64,000 nt of DNA from Clostridiales bacterium (GCA_022511445.1 JAFLVE010000010.1:201387-265386); one strand, 5' to 3'; positions 20,708 through 31,931 are shown, counted from the stretch's first letter. Numbers and translations are program-made. Notes: a model not told the origin generated them from the letters alone.

Positions 20708-21535
20708 TTAATTTATGCGCTTGACAATGAACTTGTCGGACGCCTTGTGCTTTGCTCTTGTCTTCTTACCGAGCGCCGGCTTGCCCCAAGGGGATACCGG
20801 GGTCGGTCTGCCTATCGGGCTCTTGCCTTCGCCGCCGCCGTGAGGGTGATCGCAAGGGTTCATAACCACGCCGCGGACGGTCGGCTTAACGCCCATGTGG
20901 CGCTTTCTGCCCGCTTTGCCGAGCGACACAAGCTCGTGGTCGAGGTTTCCGACCTGGCCTATCGTCGCTTTGCAGGACTGAAGCACCATACGCATTTCGC
21001 CGGAGGGAAGCCTAAGCGTCGCATACTTGCCTTCCTTAGCCATAAGCTGTGCCGCGGCGCCCGCCGTCCTCGCTATCTGACCGCCCCTGCCGGGGAGCAT
21101 CTCGATGTTGTGAACAAGCGTACCTACGGGAATGGAGGAAAGCGGAAGCGCGTTGCCCGCCTTGATGTCCGCGTCCGGTCCCGAAATTACGGTGTCGCCC
21201 TTTTGGAGCCCGAGCGGAGCGAGGATGTACCTCTTTTCGCCGTCGGCGTAGTTGAGAAGAGCGATAAACGCGGTGCGGTTGGGATCGTATTCTACCGTGG
21301 CGACCTTAGCGGGGATTCCGTCCTTGTTGCGGCGGAAATCGATTACGCGGTACTTTTGACGGTTGCCGCCGCCGATGTGGCGAACGGTTATCTTGCCCGA
21401 AAAGTTTCTGCCGCCCGACTTTTTCTGCTCTTTTAAGAGCGGCTTGTACGGCTTGTCGCCTGTCAATTCGCTCGCGGCAATCGTGGTTTTGAACCGCGTG
21501 CCGGGCGTTATCGGTTTATATCTTTTAATAGCCAT
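20708..21535 (-). CDS. rplB: 50S ribosomal protein L2
   Basis: [58 protein letters not shown]. Confidence 0.97.
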   Translation of the reverse strand: MAIKRYKPITPGTRFKTTIAASELTGDKPYKPLLKEQKKSGGRNFSGKITVRHIGGGNRQKYRVIDFRRNKDGIPAKVATVEYDPNRTAFIALLNYADGEKRYILAPLGLQKGDTVISGPDADIKAGNALPLSSIPVGTLVHNIEMLPGRGGQIARTAGAAAQLMAKEGKYATLRLPSGEMRMVLQSCKATIGQVGNLDHELVSLGKAGRKRHMGVKPTVRGVVMNPCDHPHGGGEGKSPIGRPTPVSPWGKPALGKKTRAKHKASDKFIVKRIN

Positions 21536-21544
21536 GATTACTCC

Positions 21545-21835
21545 TTAGGACAGCGTCTCGAAGAACGGAATCGCCTTCGAAGCTTCGGTGAGGGTCACGT
21601 ACGCCTTTTTGCGCTTTGCCGTATAGCCCTGAGTCCTGCCTTGCCTTTTGAGCTTGCCGCGAACGTTTACTACGTTGACCGTTTCGACCTCTACGCCGAA
21701 CTGCTGTTCGACGGCCGCTTTAATCTGCTTCTTGCCGGCGCGGACGTCGACGTAAAACGCGTAGCGCTTAGCGGCTATGCCGTCGCTCGATTTTTCGGTC
21801 AGCACGGGGCTGATGATGATATCTTCCGCTAACAT
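21545..21835 (-). CDS. rplW: 50S ribosomal protein L23
   Basis: MLAEDIIISPVLTEKSSDGIAAKRYAFYVDVRAGKKQIKAAVEQ; internal ATG chosen over the longer track ORF. Confidence 0.94.
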   Translation of the reverse strand: MLAEDIIISPVLTEKSSDGIAAKRYAFYVDVRAGKKQIKAAVEQQFGVEVETVNVVNVRGKLKRQGRTQGYTAKRKKAYVTLTEASKAIPFFETLS

Positions 21836-22476
21836 TATTGTGCCGCGACCTCCTTTGCCGTGTATTTTGCTTCGAGCGCCTTTATGGCGTCGACGGTTGT
21901 GAGCATTACCGCGTTGGCAACCACGTCGTATACGCCCAGCGTTTCGCACGCCGCGGTGCGTATACTCTGAATGTTGCCCGATGCGCGGAGCGCGTTGCCG
22001 TTACCCTCGGGAAGAACCAAAAGCACTCTGCTCTCTATCTTGAGCGCCTTGAGCACCGCAGCCATCTGCTTGGTCTTGGGCTCGATGTCGAGCTTGTCGA
22101 GAACTATAAGGTTTCCGTCGGACAGCTTCGCGGAGAGCGCGCTCGTTATCGCGTTGATCTTGACGAGCTTGTTAACCTTTTGACGGAACGAGCGGGGCTT
22201 GGGCGCAAATACTACGCCGCCGCCTTTCCACTGCGGTGCGCGAATGGAGCCTTGCCTCGCGTTACCCGTGCCCTTTTGGCGCCACGGCTTTTTGCCGCCG
22301 CCTCTTACCTCGGTGCGGGTGAGCGTGCTCTTCGTGCCCTGTCTTGCGTTTGCCATTTGGGCAACCACAACCTGGTGAATGAGCGGCTCGTTATATTCTA
22401 CTCCGAAGACGCTTTCGTCGAGGTCCATCGTTCCGGCCTCGGTGCCGTCCTGCTTATATATTTTAATAGTAGGCAT
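21835..22476 (-). CDS. rplD: 50S ribosomal protein L4
   Basis: RQGTKSTLTRTEVRGGGKKPWRQKGTGNARQGSIRAPQWKGGGVVFAPKPR. Confidence 0.97.
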   Translation of the reverse strand: MPTIKIYKQDGTEAGTMDLDESVFGVEYNEPLIHQVVVAQMANARQGTKSTLTRTEVRGGGKKPWRQKGTGNARQGSIRAPQWKGGGVVFAPKPRSFRQKVNKLVKINAITSALSAKLSDGNLIVLDKLDIEPKTKQMAAVLKALKIESRVLLVLPEGNGNALRASGNIQSIRTAACETLGVYDVVANAVMLTTVDAIKALEAKYTAKEVAAQ

Positions 22477-22493
22477 TTTTCTCTCCTTCTCGA

Positions 22494-23123
22494 TTACTTC
22501 ACGGTCTCGCGGACTGTAACGAGCCCGCCCTTGGGACCGGGGACGGCGCCGCGAATGAGAAGTACATTGCGCGCCTTGTCGACTTTGACAACCTTGAGGT
22601 TAAGAATCGTGACCTTCTCGTGTCCGTACTGTCCGGGCATCTTGAGGTTTTTGATCCTGCGCGAAGGGTTGGAGTTCGCGCCCGTAGAACCGACCTCCCT
22701 GTGAACGGGGCCGGTACCGTGCGTCATTTTGAGACGGTGGTGGTTCCAGCGCTTGATAACGCCGCTGAAGCCTCTGCCTTTTGTCGTGCCCGAAACGTCG
22801 ACCATGTCGCCCGCCTCGAACATCGTGCAGTCGAGAACTTTGCCGACCTCGAGCGAGTCTGCGTCGTCGTAACGGAATTCGCGGAGATAACGGCAAGGCT
22901 TAAGCTTGGTCTTTTTGTAAAGACCCGCCTCCGGCTTGTTGAGTTTGCCCTCTTTAATCTCCTCGAAAGCACATACAGCCGCACTGTAACCGTTCTTTTC
23001 GACAGTGCGCTTATCTACTACGGTCATGGGACCGCAAAGCACGACGGTAACGGGAACGGAAATATCGTTCTCGTCGAAAATGCGCGTCATGCCCAATTTT
23101 TTGCCCATCATAGCCTTTTTCAT
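22494..23123 (-). CDS. rplC: 50S ribosomal protein L3
   Basis: MKKAMMGKKLGMTRIFDENDISVPVTVV; internal ATG chosen. Confidence 0.95.
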   Translation of the reverse strand: MKKAMMGKKLGMTRIFDENDISVPVTVVLCGPMTVVDKRTVEKNGYSAAVCAFEEIKEGKLNKPEAGLYKKTKLKPCRYLREFRYDDADSLEVGKVLDCTMFEAGDMVDVSGTTKGRGFSGVIKRWNHHRLKMTHGTGPVHREVGSTGANSNPSRRIKNLKMPGQYGHEKVTILNLKVVKVDKARNVLLIRGAVPGPKGGLVTVRETVK

Positions 23124-23142
23124 GGTATGCTCCTTTCGCGTT

Positions 23143-23451
23143 TTACAGCTTAATCTTAATGTCGACGCCGGCGGGCAGATCAAGCTTCATAAGCGAGTCT
23201 ACCGTCTTGGCGCCCGGACTGTAAATATCGATAAGACGAGAGTAAGTACGAATTTCGAACTGCTCCCTCGAATCTTTGTGTTTATGAACAGAACGCAAAA
23301 TAGTCACCACTTCCTTCTTTGTGGGCAGAGGAATGGGACCGCAAACCTTGGAACCGGTCTGCTTTGCGGCGTCGACAATCCTTTGAGCGGACGAATCGAC
23401 AAGCTCATGGTCGTAAGCTCTAAGCTTAATGCTGATTTTTTGACTGGCCAT
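23143..23451 (-). CDS. rpsJ: 30S ribosomal protein S10
   Basis: [64 protein letters not shown]. Confidence 0.97.
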   Translation of the reverse strand: MASQKISIKLRAYDHELVDSSAQRIVDAAKQTGSKVCGPIPLPTKKEVVTILRSVHKHKDSREQFEIRTYSRLIDIYSPGAKTVDSLMKLDLPAGVDIKIKL

Positions 23452-23774
23452 AGTCTTCTCCTTGTTGCCTGCTGTGAGGCTTTCACGCGCTCGGGTGTGC
23501 CGCGTTGTCTTTTACTCGCGAAGACGGCGTCCTCGCGATTTTGGACAAAAAAACAGCCACAGAGCGTTGTAGCTAAATTATTTTACACCACGGTAAGGGC
23601 ATTGTCAAACGATTTTACGCCCTTTTTCAATATTTTTTAATAAATTTTTATATCGTTTCACGCACTCGGGCGTGCCGCGGACTATATATTGTGTACGAGC
23701 CCGATTTTAGGCACAAGAGGGGTGTTGCGACGGGGTGGATTGGTTTGGGCTTAGTCGCTCCCCCCCCTGCCGCC

Positions 23775-23935
23775 CCACATCATTTCGACCGGAGCCGCAG
23801 CCCCTCAGTCACTCGTGCCCCGTGACAGACCCTGGGCGCAATTACAAATTGCGCCTCGCTTTGGCTAAAAACAGTCCGCCGGACTGTTTTCTTGAGCTCT
23901 GTCGCGCCCCTTACACAGGGGAGCCTAAGGCTTAG
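23775..23935 (-). repeat. structured intergenic repeat, long form (copy R2, inverted)
   Basis: Reverse complement gives GGCTCCCCTGTGTAAGGGGCGCGACAGAGCTCAAGAAAACAGTCCGGCGGACTGTTTTTAGCCAAAGCGAGGCGCAATTTGTAATTGCGCCCAGGGTCTGTCACGGGGCACGAGTGACTGAGGGG, near-identical to 41.1 kb. Confidence 0.85.
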
Positions 23936-24011
23936 CCGCACTCTCTTTTTGTTATTCTGAGGCTCTGCCGAAGAATCTCAACTTTAACGCCGCGACGGCG
24001 GACAAACAAAA

Positions 24012-24036
24012 AAGACCTCGCTTTACGCAAGGTCTT
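24012..24036 (-). terminator. terminator downstream of the LRR gene
   Basis: AAGACCT...AGGTCTT followed on the minus strand by TTTTTTG. Confidence 0.65.
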
Positions 24037-24059
24037 GATTTGTTCGACTGATTTTTTTC

Positions 24060-25655
24060 TTACGGTTTCGGCCAGACGGTAGGAACGCCCTCTACCATAT
24101 GCCAGTATAGGTTGCGATCGTCGGGATTGTCCTCGTAGGGGTTATCCTTGCTGTAATAATAAATTTTTTCGGTGAATATATTTGCCTTCTCTAATTCATC
24201 CCATTGAGCTTTTGTCCCCATGTAGAAAACCGTACCCCAAATGTCGTAAACGGTAGTTAGGCTGGCGGGAAGAACGAAGATTGCATCCGATTGTCTCGAA
24301 GAGTAATTATAGTATGTAACCGAGGTAAGCTTTGGACAAGCCGAGAAAGCGCTGTATTGCAGTTCAGTTACATCACCTAAGATTACGGCGGTGAGGCTGT
24401 CGCAATCGTAGAAAGCTTGGCTGCCGACAACTCGGACTGATTTCCCCAAATCGACAGTCGTCAATTTATCACAATTCGTAAATGCGTAGTCGCCTATTGT
24501 GCGTACTTTTGTAAAGGTAAGACTTGTAAATCCCGCATTTTCAAATGCGTGTTCCCCAATAGTAGTAAGAGACGGCGCAAATGTGAAGCTTTCGAGACTT
24601 ACACAGTTTTTAAAGGCGGACCAACCTATCGTTTTGACGTTATTGCAAAAAACTTCCTTTAGCTTTGCACAGCCGCTGAAAGCACTTTCACCTATTTCGA
24701 CAGCGCTTGTGGCAAAGGTTTCAAGACTCATACAACCCGAAAAAGCAGAATTCTCAATAACACTTACCGGCGCAACAACCTTTTCGAGGTTGGGACAGTC
24801 TTCAAAGGCATTTTGCCCGATTTTGTAAATCGACCCCGGCAAAAGAATCTCTTTACAAGGCGCGTCGGCAAAAGCCCGCTCTCCGATTTCCACGACTCGC
24901 AATCCGTTTATATTATTGGGAATGACAAGGGTTTCGTCCGTAATATTTTGTGTGGTGACGGCAATATAACCCACCTCGCCGCTACCCCCGTAGCCTGAAT
25001 ATCCTTGTTGATAAACAACCCCGTCTTTAACGATTTCCAAATCCCTATCGTATTTCAGGCCGACAACCAGCCCGACAGACATCACGGACATAGCGGCAGC
25101 CGAGACAATAGCAATCAGCATAGATATTTTACTCTTTTTTGAATGCGCCGCGCCTTCCCCTTCCGTATAATCGGCACAGTGACGTTTAAAGCCTATATAC
25201 AAAAATCCGACGACAACGGAATAAACCCAGTTAAGCGGAACAATAAACTGATGATGAACGATTGCGATAATCATATCCACAAGAGCAACAACCGCATACG
25301 ACAGCGATAAAATCAGTCCGCCAAAGTTCAGTTTTTTGTAAACGGCTACCTGATTGTCGTCGTTTTTAACAAACGCAGATAAGCAGATTAAAACCGAGAC
25401 TAACCCGAATACGAGCACAGGCCAGCCGACTATTACCATGCAAATCATATAATCTTTTTCCAAGAAGGCTGTATGATTGATATCCATAAGCATATTGAAT
25501 ATGCCTATATCCACTTTGCCGGGAACGACGTCCTGCCACCAAGTCGTACTGCCTATACCGTAGAACAGCGGCAAAAATACGGAAACCGCCGTGATTAGCG
25601 AGATAATTATCGTGTACACGAATAATTTTCTCTTTTCGTTGTTTGTATTTTCCAT
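24060..25655 (-). CDS. polytopic membrane protein with C-terminal BspA-like (LRR_5-type) leucine-rich repeats
   Basis: About five N-terminal TM segments, then repeats of the form IGERAFxxxxxLxxVxLxxSVxxIGxxAFxxC. Confidence 0.8.
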   Translation of the reverse strand: MENTNNEKRKLFVYTIIISLITAVSVFLPLFYGIGSTTWWQDVVPGKVDIGIFNMLMDINHTAFLEKDYMICMVIVGWPVLVFGLVSVLICLSAFVKNDDNQVAVYKKLNFGGLILSLSYAVVALVDMIIAIVHHQFIVPLNWVYSVVVGFLYIGFKRHCADYTEGEGAAHSKKSKISMLIAIVSAAAMSVMSVGLVVGLKYDRDLEIVKDGVVYQQGYSGYGGSGEVGYIAVTTQNITDETLVIPNNINGLRVVEIGERAFADAPCKEILLPGSIYKIGQNAFEDCPNLEKVVAPVSVIENSAFSGCMSLETFATSAVEIGESAFSGCAKLKEVFCNNVKTIGWSAFKNCVSLESFTFAPSLTTIGEHAFENAGFTSLTFTKVRTIGDYAFTNCDKLTTVDLGKSVRVVGSQAFYDCDSLTAVILGDVTELQYSAFSACPKLTSVTYYNYSSRQSDAIFVLPASLTTVYDIWGTVFYMGTKAQWDELEKANIFTEKIYYYSKDNPYEDNPDDRNLYWHMVEGVPTVWPKP

Positions 25656-25926
25656 AAAACCCTCCGATAAATAGACTATATATAATACAATTTAAAACTA
25701 CAAAAGTGGACATTATTTTTAAAAAAATTTAACGCACGAAAATTGTTATAATTATGTGGGGAGTCCTCGCTATGTTCGAAATGAGAAAAAGGCGCTTTCG
25801 CTCACGACTTCGTTTTTCATTCTCCATAAGTCAACGCCGTTTTCATTCCTTAATCCCGCCGCAGACGGCGAAAAGATTTGCTTTTTTCCCATATATATAT
25901 TATAATGATAGAAACGGAGGCCAAAA

Positions 25927-27288
25927 ATGGAATTGACTTATAAAAGAAAGAACGTGTTTGCGGAAGCCGACGACGCCGAGTTAAAGCGGATATTCGACTA
26001 CTGCGAAGAGTACAAAAAATACCTCGATTGCGCAAAGACCGAGCGCGAAGCGGTAACTTATGCAATCTCGCTTATCGAAAAGCACGGATACAAGCCGTAC
26101 ACGCTCGGCGACAAGATTAATAAAGGCGACAAGCTGTATCTTAACAACCGCGGCAAGGGGCTTTTTATCCTGCGCGCGGGCAAAAAGGATATAGCCAAGC
26201 ACGGCGTTCGCATACTCGTGGCGCATACCGACAGCCCGAGACTCGACCTTAAGCAGGTGCCGCTTTACGAAAAGTCGGACGCCGCGTACTTTAAGACCCA
26301 CTACTACGGCGGAATAAAAAAGTACCATTGGCTGACCATTCCGCTCGCGCTCCACGGCGTTATCGCGCTCAAGTCGGGCAAGACCGTCGATATTAAAATC
26401 GGCGAGGATGACGCCGATCCCGTATTTTATATAACCGACCTTCTCCCCCACCTCTCGCAGGAGATAAACAGCAAGTCCATAGGCGACGGGTTCAAGGCGG
26501 AAAATCTTAATATCGTCGTGGGCGGAATCCCCGTAGGCAAGGACGCCGACGCGGTTAAAGCGGGCGTACTTAAAATCCTAAACGACAAGTACGGCGTGAC
26601 GGAAGAGGATTTCCTCTCCGCCGAGATAGAGGCGGTGCCCGCGGTCAAGGCGCGTGACGTCGGCTTCGACCGCGCGTTCCTCGCGGCATACGGTCACGAT
26701 GACAGCGTTTGCGCCTATCCCGAGATAACGGCGACCCTCGAAGCAAAGACCGACGAGACGGTGCTCACCATTCTCGCCGACAAAGAGGAAATCGGCTCGG
26801 AGGGCAACACCGGCATGCAATGCGTGCTTATAACCGATATATTAAACGAAATAGCCAAGGCGTACGGCGCCAATCCCGCCGTCGTCCGCGCCGCGTCGCG
26901 CTGCATCTCGGCAGACGTAACCGCCGCGTACGATCCCGACTACGCCTCGGCGTTCGAGGAGAACAACGTCGGACAGATAAGCCACGGCGTGTGCATGAAT
27001 AAATTCACCGGCGCGCGCGGCAAGTCCGGCTCCAACGACGCTTCCGCCGAATATATCGCCTCGCTCCGCGCCGCATTCGAAAAGGACGGCGTGGTGTGGC
27101 AGACCGGCGAGCTCGGCAGGGTCGACCTCGGCGGCGGCGGCACGGTCGCTAAGTACATTGCGAACATAAATATCGACACGGTTGATATGGGCGTACCCGT
27201 GCTTTCCATGCACGCTCCCTACGAGCTTGTCAGTAAAGCGGACGTCTACTCCGCCCACAAAGCGTTCTGCGCGTTTATAAAAAATTAA
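25927..27288 (+). CDS. M18 family aminopeptidase
   Basis: ILVAHTDSPRLDLKQVPLY, DKEEIGSEGNTGMQ, VLSMHAPYELVSKADVYSAHKAF. Confidence 0.92.
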   Translation: MELTYKRKNVFAEADDAELKRIFDYCEEYKKYLDCAKTEREAVTYAISLIEKHGYKPYTLGDKINKGDKLYLNNRGKGLFILRAGKKDIAKHGVRILVAHTDSPRLDLKQVPLYEKSDAAYFKTHYYGGIKKYHWLTIPLALHGVIALKSGKTVDIKIGEDDADPVFYITDLLPHLSQEINSKSIGDGFKAENLNIVVGGIPVGKDADAVKAGVLKILNDKYGVTEEDFLSAEIEAVPAVKARDVGFDRAFLAAYGHDDSVCAYPEITATLEAKTDETVLTILADKEEIGSEGNTGMQCVLITDILNEIAKAYGANPAVVRAASRCISADVTAAYDPDYASAFEENNVGQISHGVCMNKFTGARGKSGSNDASAEYIASLRAAFEKDGVVWQTGELGRVDLGGGGTVAKYIANINIDTVDMGVPVLSMHAPYELVSKADVYSAHKAFCAFIKN

Positions 27289-27327
27289 TTCTGCCGCACG
27301 AAGCGAAGCAAACGAATAATCGTAAAA

Positions 27328-27359
27328 GAAAAGAACTTCCGTAAAGGAAGTTCTTTTTT
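27328..27359 (+). terminator. terminator after the M18 aminopeptidase
   Basis: AAAGAACTTCC-GTAAA-GGAAGTTCTTTTTT. Confidence 0.8.
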
Positions 27360-27372
27360 GTGTGATTTTTCC

Positions 27373-28887
27373 CTATTCCGCTTTTACTTCCGAGCTCTCG
27401 GTTACCAAAGCGGGTTTTACACCCTTTCCCGTAATATCGCTAAGCGACATTGCTCTGTCGTGAATGGTCGGGCGCCAGGTAAGCTTGGGCGTGAGTATTC
27501 CGATTGCGAGCGCGACGGCGACGAGCAAATTGTACCAAGGGTAAAGAATAATCATCGTCAGAGCGCGGTACCACTTGGTATAGTTGACGCGCTTGTTTTC
27601 GACAATAAGCAGAACTATGTTTTGAAGTGTGATAAGCCCGATAACGTAGACGATTATCTGATACCCGATACTCCACAGAATATAGAACCAGCCGGTGTGA
27701 TTGCCTGTCAAATTCCAAATGAACTTTTCCACCGTGTCTATATTGTCCGCCATGACGTACAATCCGTCTTTAAGCATGGACACGGGTCCTATGCCGTAAA
27801 GCGCGTTTATCTCGAAGATATTTGTCGTGCCGAACGCGTTCATGCACGACGCGGGGTCGACCGCCATAAACGCGAGCACGCCCTTGAAAATGTAATATGC
27901 GGGAAACCAGAACGTGGCAAGCAGGGCGACGAACGGATACAGCAGATACAGGAACATATCTATATACGCAAGCCAAAACCGCGTAAAAAACCTAAACAGC
28001 ATTTTCGGTCCGTACCGCCACAAAAGCAGAAAAACGCCTTTGCCGAGGCGGGTTTGCCTAACGAGCGAATACTTGAGCCCGTGCGGCTGTTCGTCGAAAA
28101 ACTCCGCTTTGGGCACGTAGTGCACGCGGTGCTTTTTGTCGATTAGCTGAAGCGTATACTCGAAGTCCTCGACGAGGTTAAACGCGTTCCAGCCGCCCAT
28201 GTCAGCGGCTATCTCGCGGCGAATGAAAAATCCCGTGCCCGCAAGCGGAACTGTGGAATGAAGCCTTGTTCTGCCGTGACCGTTAGCTCTGCAATCGCGC
28301 AAAAAAGTCATTCCGTTGGAGCCGGCAATGCAGTTGTCGTCGTAGTTTTTGGAGTTGCGGTAGCCTGTCCCTACCTTGACGCCTGCGTCGAAAGCCTTGT
28401 TCATCTCTTTGACAAAATCGACGTTCATAAGGTTGTCGGCGTCCATAACCATTATTCCCTCGTACTCGGGGTGGTTGTCGAGAATCTCTCTGAACGCGAG
28501 CTGAAGCGCGTACCCCTTGCGCCCGTGCTTGGGATCGGGGTCGTTAAGCTCCAAAACGTAGTCCGCGCCCGCCTTTCGTGCGACCTCCGCCGTGTCGTCC
28601 TTGCAGTTATGCGCGACGACGAGAATGTCGAGTAGCTCGCGCGGATAGTTTTGCGCGCGAATGGAATCGATAAGGTGTCCTATGACGTTTCGCTCGTTGC
28701 GCGCGCACGTCACGACGATAAACCTATGGTTGACCCGCGCCTCGGGATATTTCTTTTGCGGGATAATCATAAGCACCCAATATATCATGGGCAGCGCCAT
28801 ACACGCACCGGCAATGGTGACGACAACCCAGTTGATATTATCGAGCACTTTGACAAGCACCGCGGGTATTACTGATAAAAGTTGCAT
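27373..28887 (-). CDS. family 2 glycosyltransferase, membrane-associated
   Basis: RFIVVTCARNERNVIGHLIDSIRAQNYPRELLDILVVAHNC, MVMDADN, C-terminal TM segments; start MQLLSVIPAVL. Confidence 0.85.
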   Translation of the reverse strand: MQLLSVIPAVLVKVLDNINWVVVTIAGACMALPMIYWVLMIIPQKKYPEARVNHRFIVVTCARNERNVIGHLIDSIRAQNYPRELLDILVVAHNCKDDTAEVARKAGADYVLELNDPDPKHGRKGYALQLAFREILDNHPEYEGIMVMDADNLMNVDFVKEMNKAFDAGVKVGTGYRNSKNYDDNCIAGSNGMTFLRDCRANGHGRTRLHSTVPLAGTGFFIRREIAADMGGWNAFNLVEDFEYTLQLIDKKHRVHYVPKAEFFDEQPHGLKYSLVRQTRLGKGVFLLLWRYGPKMLFRFFTRFWLAYIDMFLYLLYPFVALLATFWFPAYYIFKGVLAFMAVDPASCMNAFGTTNIFEINALYGIGPVSMLKDGLYVMADNIDTVEKFIWNLTGNHTGWFYILWSIGYQIIVYVIGLITLQNIVLLIVENKRVNYTKWYRALTMIILYPWYNLLVAVALAIGILTPKLTWRPTIHDRAMSLSDITGKGVKPALVTESSEVKAE

Positions 28888-29014
28888 ACTTCTTCCCTTT
28901 TTCGGCGATTTGTTGCAATAAGTACAGTATATACCCCGCCGCACCATAAGTCAATAATTTTTTTCCGTCAAAGCGCGCAAACGGTCGCCAATGAGGATTG
29001 CGCTTATCCTCTCG

Positions 29015-29647
29015 TTAAAAGCCTACGCCGAGCACGCCTGTCACGCAAATCTCTATACCTATTATAATAAGAATGATACCGCCGAGAATGACCGCCTTGT
29101 AGCCGAGCTTGTCGCCGAATTTTTGTCCGATAAACACGGCGATCATGCACAGCGCGAAGGTTATTGCCGAAATAATCGCCGCCGCAATCATCGCCTCGTA
29201 AATCTCGTAGTCGGATATGGACAGTCCCACGCTTAAAGCGTCGATAGACGTTGCAAGCGCCTGCACAAGAAGCGTTTTTACGCCGAGCTTGGGTTTAACC
29301 GCTTCCGCCTCGGCATTTTCTGCCCCGCCGCCCTCGATTGCGCTTTCGTCCGCCTTTTTTCGCCGTTCCTTAATTCCGTCGCGAATCATCTTGCCGCCGA
29401 GAAACAGTAGCAGCACGAGCGCTATCCAGGGGATATACGGACCGATCTTGTCGATAAGCGCATGACCCGCGAAATACCCCGCGATTGGCATTGCCGCCTG
29501 AAAAATCGCATACGTCGCCGCCATGAGTATTTTTTTGCCGATTGACATTTTCGGCTCGTTCAGGCCGTTGGACATGGACACGGCGGACGCGTCCATAGCA
29601 AGTCCTGCGCCGAGCCCTATGTTTTGAAGGAAAAATCCTGCCGTCAT
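29015..29647 (-). CDS. mntP: MntP-type manganese efflux pump
   Basis: GAGLAMDASAVSMSNGL, ATSIDALSVGLS, six TM segments. Confidence 0.85.
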   Translation of the reverse strand: MTAGFFLQNIGLGAGLAMDASAVSMSNGLNEPKMSIGKKILMAATYAIFQAAMPIAGYFAGHALIDKIGPYIPWIALVLLLFLGGKMIRDGIKERRKKADESAIEGGGAENAEAEAVKPKLGVKTLLVQALATSIDALSVGLSISDYEIYEAMIAAAIISAITFALCMIAVFIGQKFGDKLGYKAVILGGIILIIIGIEICVTGVLGVGF

Positions 29648-29658
29648 ATCCTCTTCCT

Positions 29659-30384
29659 CTATTTACTCGCAGATTTAAATTTACTTTCAATATATAAAAT
29701 GAGGTCGGAAAAAGTTCCATGTCGGCACGTAGAAATATCCGCACCGTCCGGATTTAACAGACATTCGGGCAACAGGAAGGTGTCGATTCCCGCCTTTTGC
29801 GCGGTAACGATATCCTCGCGGAAGTCGTTGCCCACCATAAGGCAGTTTTCGGGCTTTGTGCCGAGAATGTTCAGTATTTCGGTGTAGTATAGCGGATTGG
29901 GCTTGCAGTAATGAAACTGCTCGAATGCGGTGATTAAACAAAAATCGTCTTTGGATAACCCCGTCCAATCAAGCCGCTTTAACTGCGCGGTCATGGGGAA
30001 AACGGGATTTGTCGCAAGCACCGTTTTTATTCCCAAGCCGTTTATATGCCGCACCGCGTCCGCCGCGCCCGTAATCTCTCCGCTCGTCGAGCGCAGGCCG
30101 TCGAAAATGTTTTCGTAGAAATAATCGAAATGCGCCCTGTCCTCGTCGAGCTTGTCCGGAAAGCAAGATTTATAGTAATCCCAAAAAACATCGAAGTTTG
30201 TGCGCTTGCCGTCGCCCGACACCATGGCGCCGGTGCCTTTTAATATTACCTCGGCAAGTCTTTTGGGCTCGTGACCGTATTTATACATATGCTCGCCGAT
30301 TGCGCCGAGGTATGCTTTTACAAAAACGAGCGGGTCCAAGTTGTGAAGCGTGCCGTCAAGATCGAATAAAACGTATTCTAACAT
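29659..30384 (-). CDS. HAD-superfamily hydrolase
   Basis: YVLFDLDGTLHNLD; GIKTVLATNPVFP; NCLMVGNDFREDI. Confidence 0.88.
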   Translation of the reverse strand: MLEYVLFDLDGTLHNLDPLVFVKAYLGAIGEHMYKYGHEPKRLAEVILKGTGAMVSGDGKRTNFDVFWDYYKSCFPDKLDEDRAHFDYFYENIFDGLRSTSGEITGAADAVRHINGLGIKTVLATNPVFPMTAQLKRLDWTGLSKDDFCLITAFEQFHYCKPNPLYYTEILNILGTKPENCLMVGNDFREDIVTAQKAGIDTFLLPECLLNPDGADISTCRHGTFSDLILYIESKFKSASK

Positions 30385-30397
30385 TTTGTCTTTTCCT

Positions 30398-31741
30398 TTA
30401 CTTATCCTTTTTATTACTATCCTTTTTGTGCTTGGCTTTCCATTCCTTAATCTGCTTGAGTCGTTCCTTAAACCGAGTTTCGAGCCCCTCCTCGGTCGGG
30501 CGGTAGTATTCCCTGCCGATTAAGTCGTCGGGCAGGCATTGCATTGTCGTAAGCTTGTCCGCCGTATCGTGCGCGTACTCGTAACCCTTGCCGTAGTTAA
30601 GCTCCTTCATAAGCCTTGTCGGCGCGTTTCTTATTACGAGCGGCACCGGCTCGGCAAGCCGAGTGAGCGCGTCGGACTTGGCGGAGTTGTACGCGATGTC
30701 CATGGCGTTGGACTTGGGCGCGAGCGACATGTATATAACCGCCTGCGTAAGGTGAACGGCGCACTCGGGCATTCCTATAAAATGGCAGGCGTGGTACGCC
30801 GCGACGGATATTTCTATCGCGCGCGGATCGGCAAGCCCTACGTCCTCGCTTGCAAACCGTGTTACCCGCCGCGCAATGTACAGCGGGTCCTCGCCCGCTT
30901 CCAGCATTCGCGCCAACCAGTAGACCGCCGCGTCGGGGTCGGAGTTTCGCATAGATTTATGCAACGCGGAGATAAGATTGTAATGCTCCTCGCCGCCCTT
31001 GTCGTAGAGCAGCGATTTTTTGGAAGTGCAGTTTTCCACAGTCTCTTTGGTGACGGTTATGCCGTCCTCGGAAATGTCGCCGTTAAGGACGACCATTTCG
31101 AGCGTGGAAAGCGCGCTTCTCGCGTCGCCGTTTGCAAAGGTCGCAATCGCCTCGACAAGCTCGGGGTCGATTTTCACCCTTTCGTCGCCGAAACCGCGTT
31201 TATCGGTCAAAGCGCGGTTTAAAAGCACGACAAGGTCCTCGGTCGAAAGCGACTGAAGCACAAACACCTTGCAGCGAGATAAAAGCGCGCCGTTAACCTC
31301 GAACGACGGGTTTTCGGTCGTCGCGCCGATAAGAATAATGCTGCCCTTTTCCACAAACGGCAAAAACGCGTCCTGCTGCGCCTTGTTAAAGCGGTGAATC
31401 TCGTCGACGAAAAGAATGGTGCGCTCGCCGAAACGGCGGTTGTTTTCCGCCTCCGCCATTACCTGCTTGATTTCCTTGATTCCGCTCGTTACCGCCGAAA
31501 AGTCGATAAACTTCGATTTCGTGGTGTGCGCGATTATGCGCGCAAGCGTGGTTTTGCCCACGCCGGGCGGACCCCAGAAAATCATGGAGCCGATATTGTC
31601 GCCCTCTATCAGTTTTCGCAAAATCTTGCCCGGACCGATTAAATGCTTTTGTCCGCAAAACTCGTCGAGGCTTTTCGGTCTGAGCCTTGCCGCGAGCGGT
31701 TGGGAATATTCACTTTCGAAAAACGTCGGTTGGTTTTCCAT
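30398..31741 (-). CDS. rarA: replication-associated recombination protein A (AAA+ ATPase)
   Basis: [58 protein letters not shown]. Confidence 0.93.
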   Translation of the reverse strand: MENQPTFFESEYSQPLAARLRPKSLDEFCGQKHLIGPGKILRKLIEGDNIGSMIFWGPPGVGKTTLARIIAHTTKSKFIDFSAVTSGIKEIKQVMAEAENNRRFGERTILFVDEIHRFNKAQQDAFLPFVEKGSIILIGATTENPSFEVNGALLSRCKVFVLQSLSTEDLVVLLNRALTDKRGFGDERVKIDPELVEAIATFANGDARSALSTLEMVVLNGDISEDGITVTKETVENCTSKKSLLYDKGGEEHYNLISALHKSMRNSDPDAAVYWLARMLEAGEDPLYIARRVTRFASEDVGLADPRAIEISVAAYHACHFIGMPECAVHLTQAVIYMSLAPKSNAMDIAYNSAKSDALTRLAEPVPLVIRNAPTRLMKELNYGKGYEYAHDTADKLTTMQCLPDDLIGREYYRPTEEGLETRFKERLKQIKEWKAKHKKDSNKKDK

Positions 31742-31883
31742 TTTTATTCGAGCGGCTCCAAAAGATAAAGTTTTTTGCCTTAGCGTCATTATACCACTCG
31801 CGGCCCGATAAATCAAGAATACAGCCGCCATATCGCGATTTTTGATTTTTTCAATACCTTCTCGACAAAAAACGCACAAAAAA

Positions 31884-31920
31884 ACGACCTTGTGTTACCT
31901 AAAGCAATACGGTCGTCTTT
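31884..31920. terminator. terminator-like hairpin
   Basis: ACGACC...GGTCGT with T/A runs on both sides. Confidence 0.55.
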
Positions 31921-31931
31921 TTTTCATTTAT

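Noticed and set aside
29015-29700. Manganese (yybP-ykoY) riboswitch upstream of mntP
   Set aside because: mntP follows the HAD gene by about 11 bp; no room for a leader and no conserved riboswitch motif seen.
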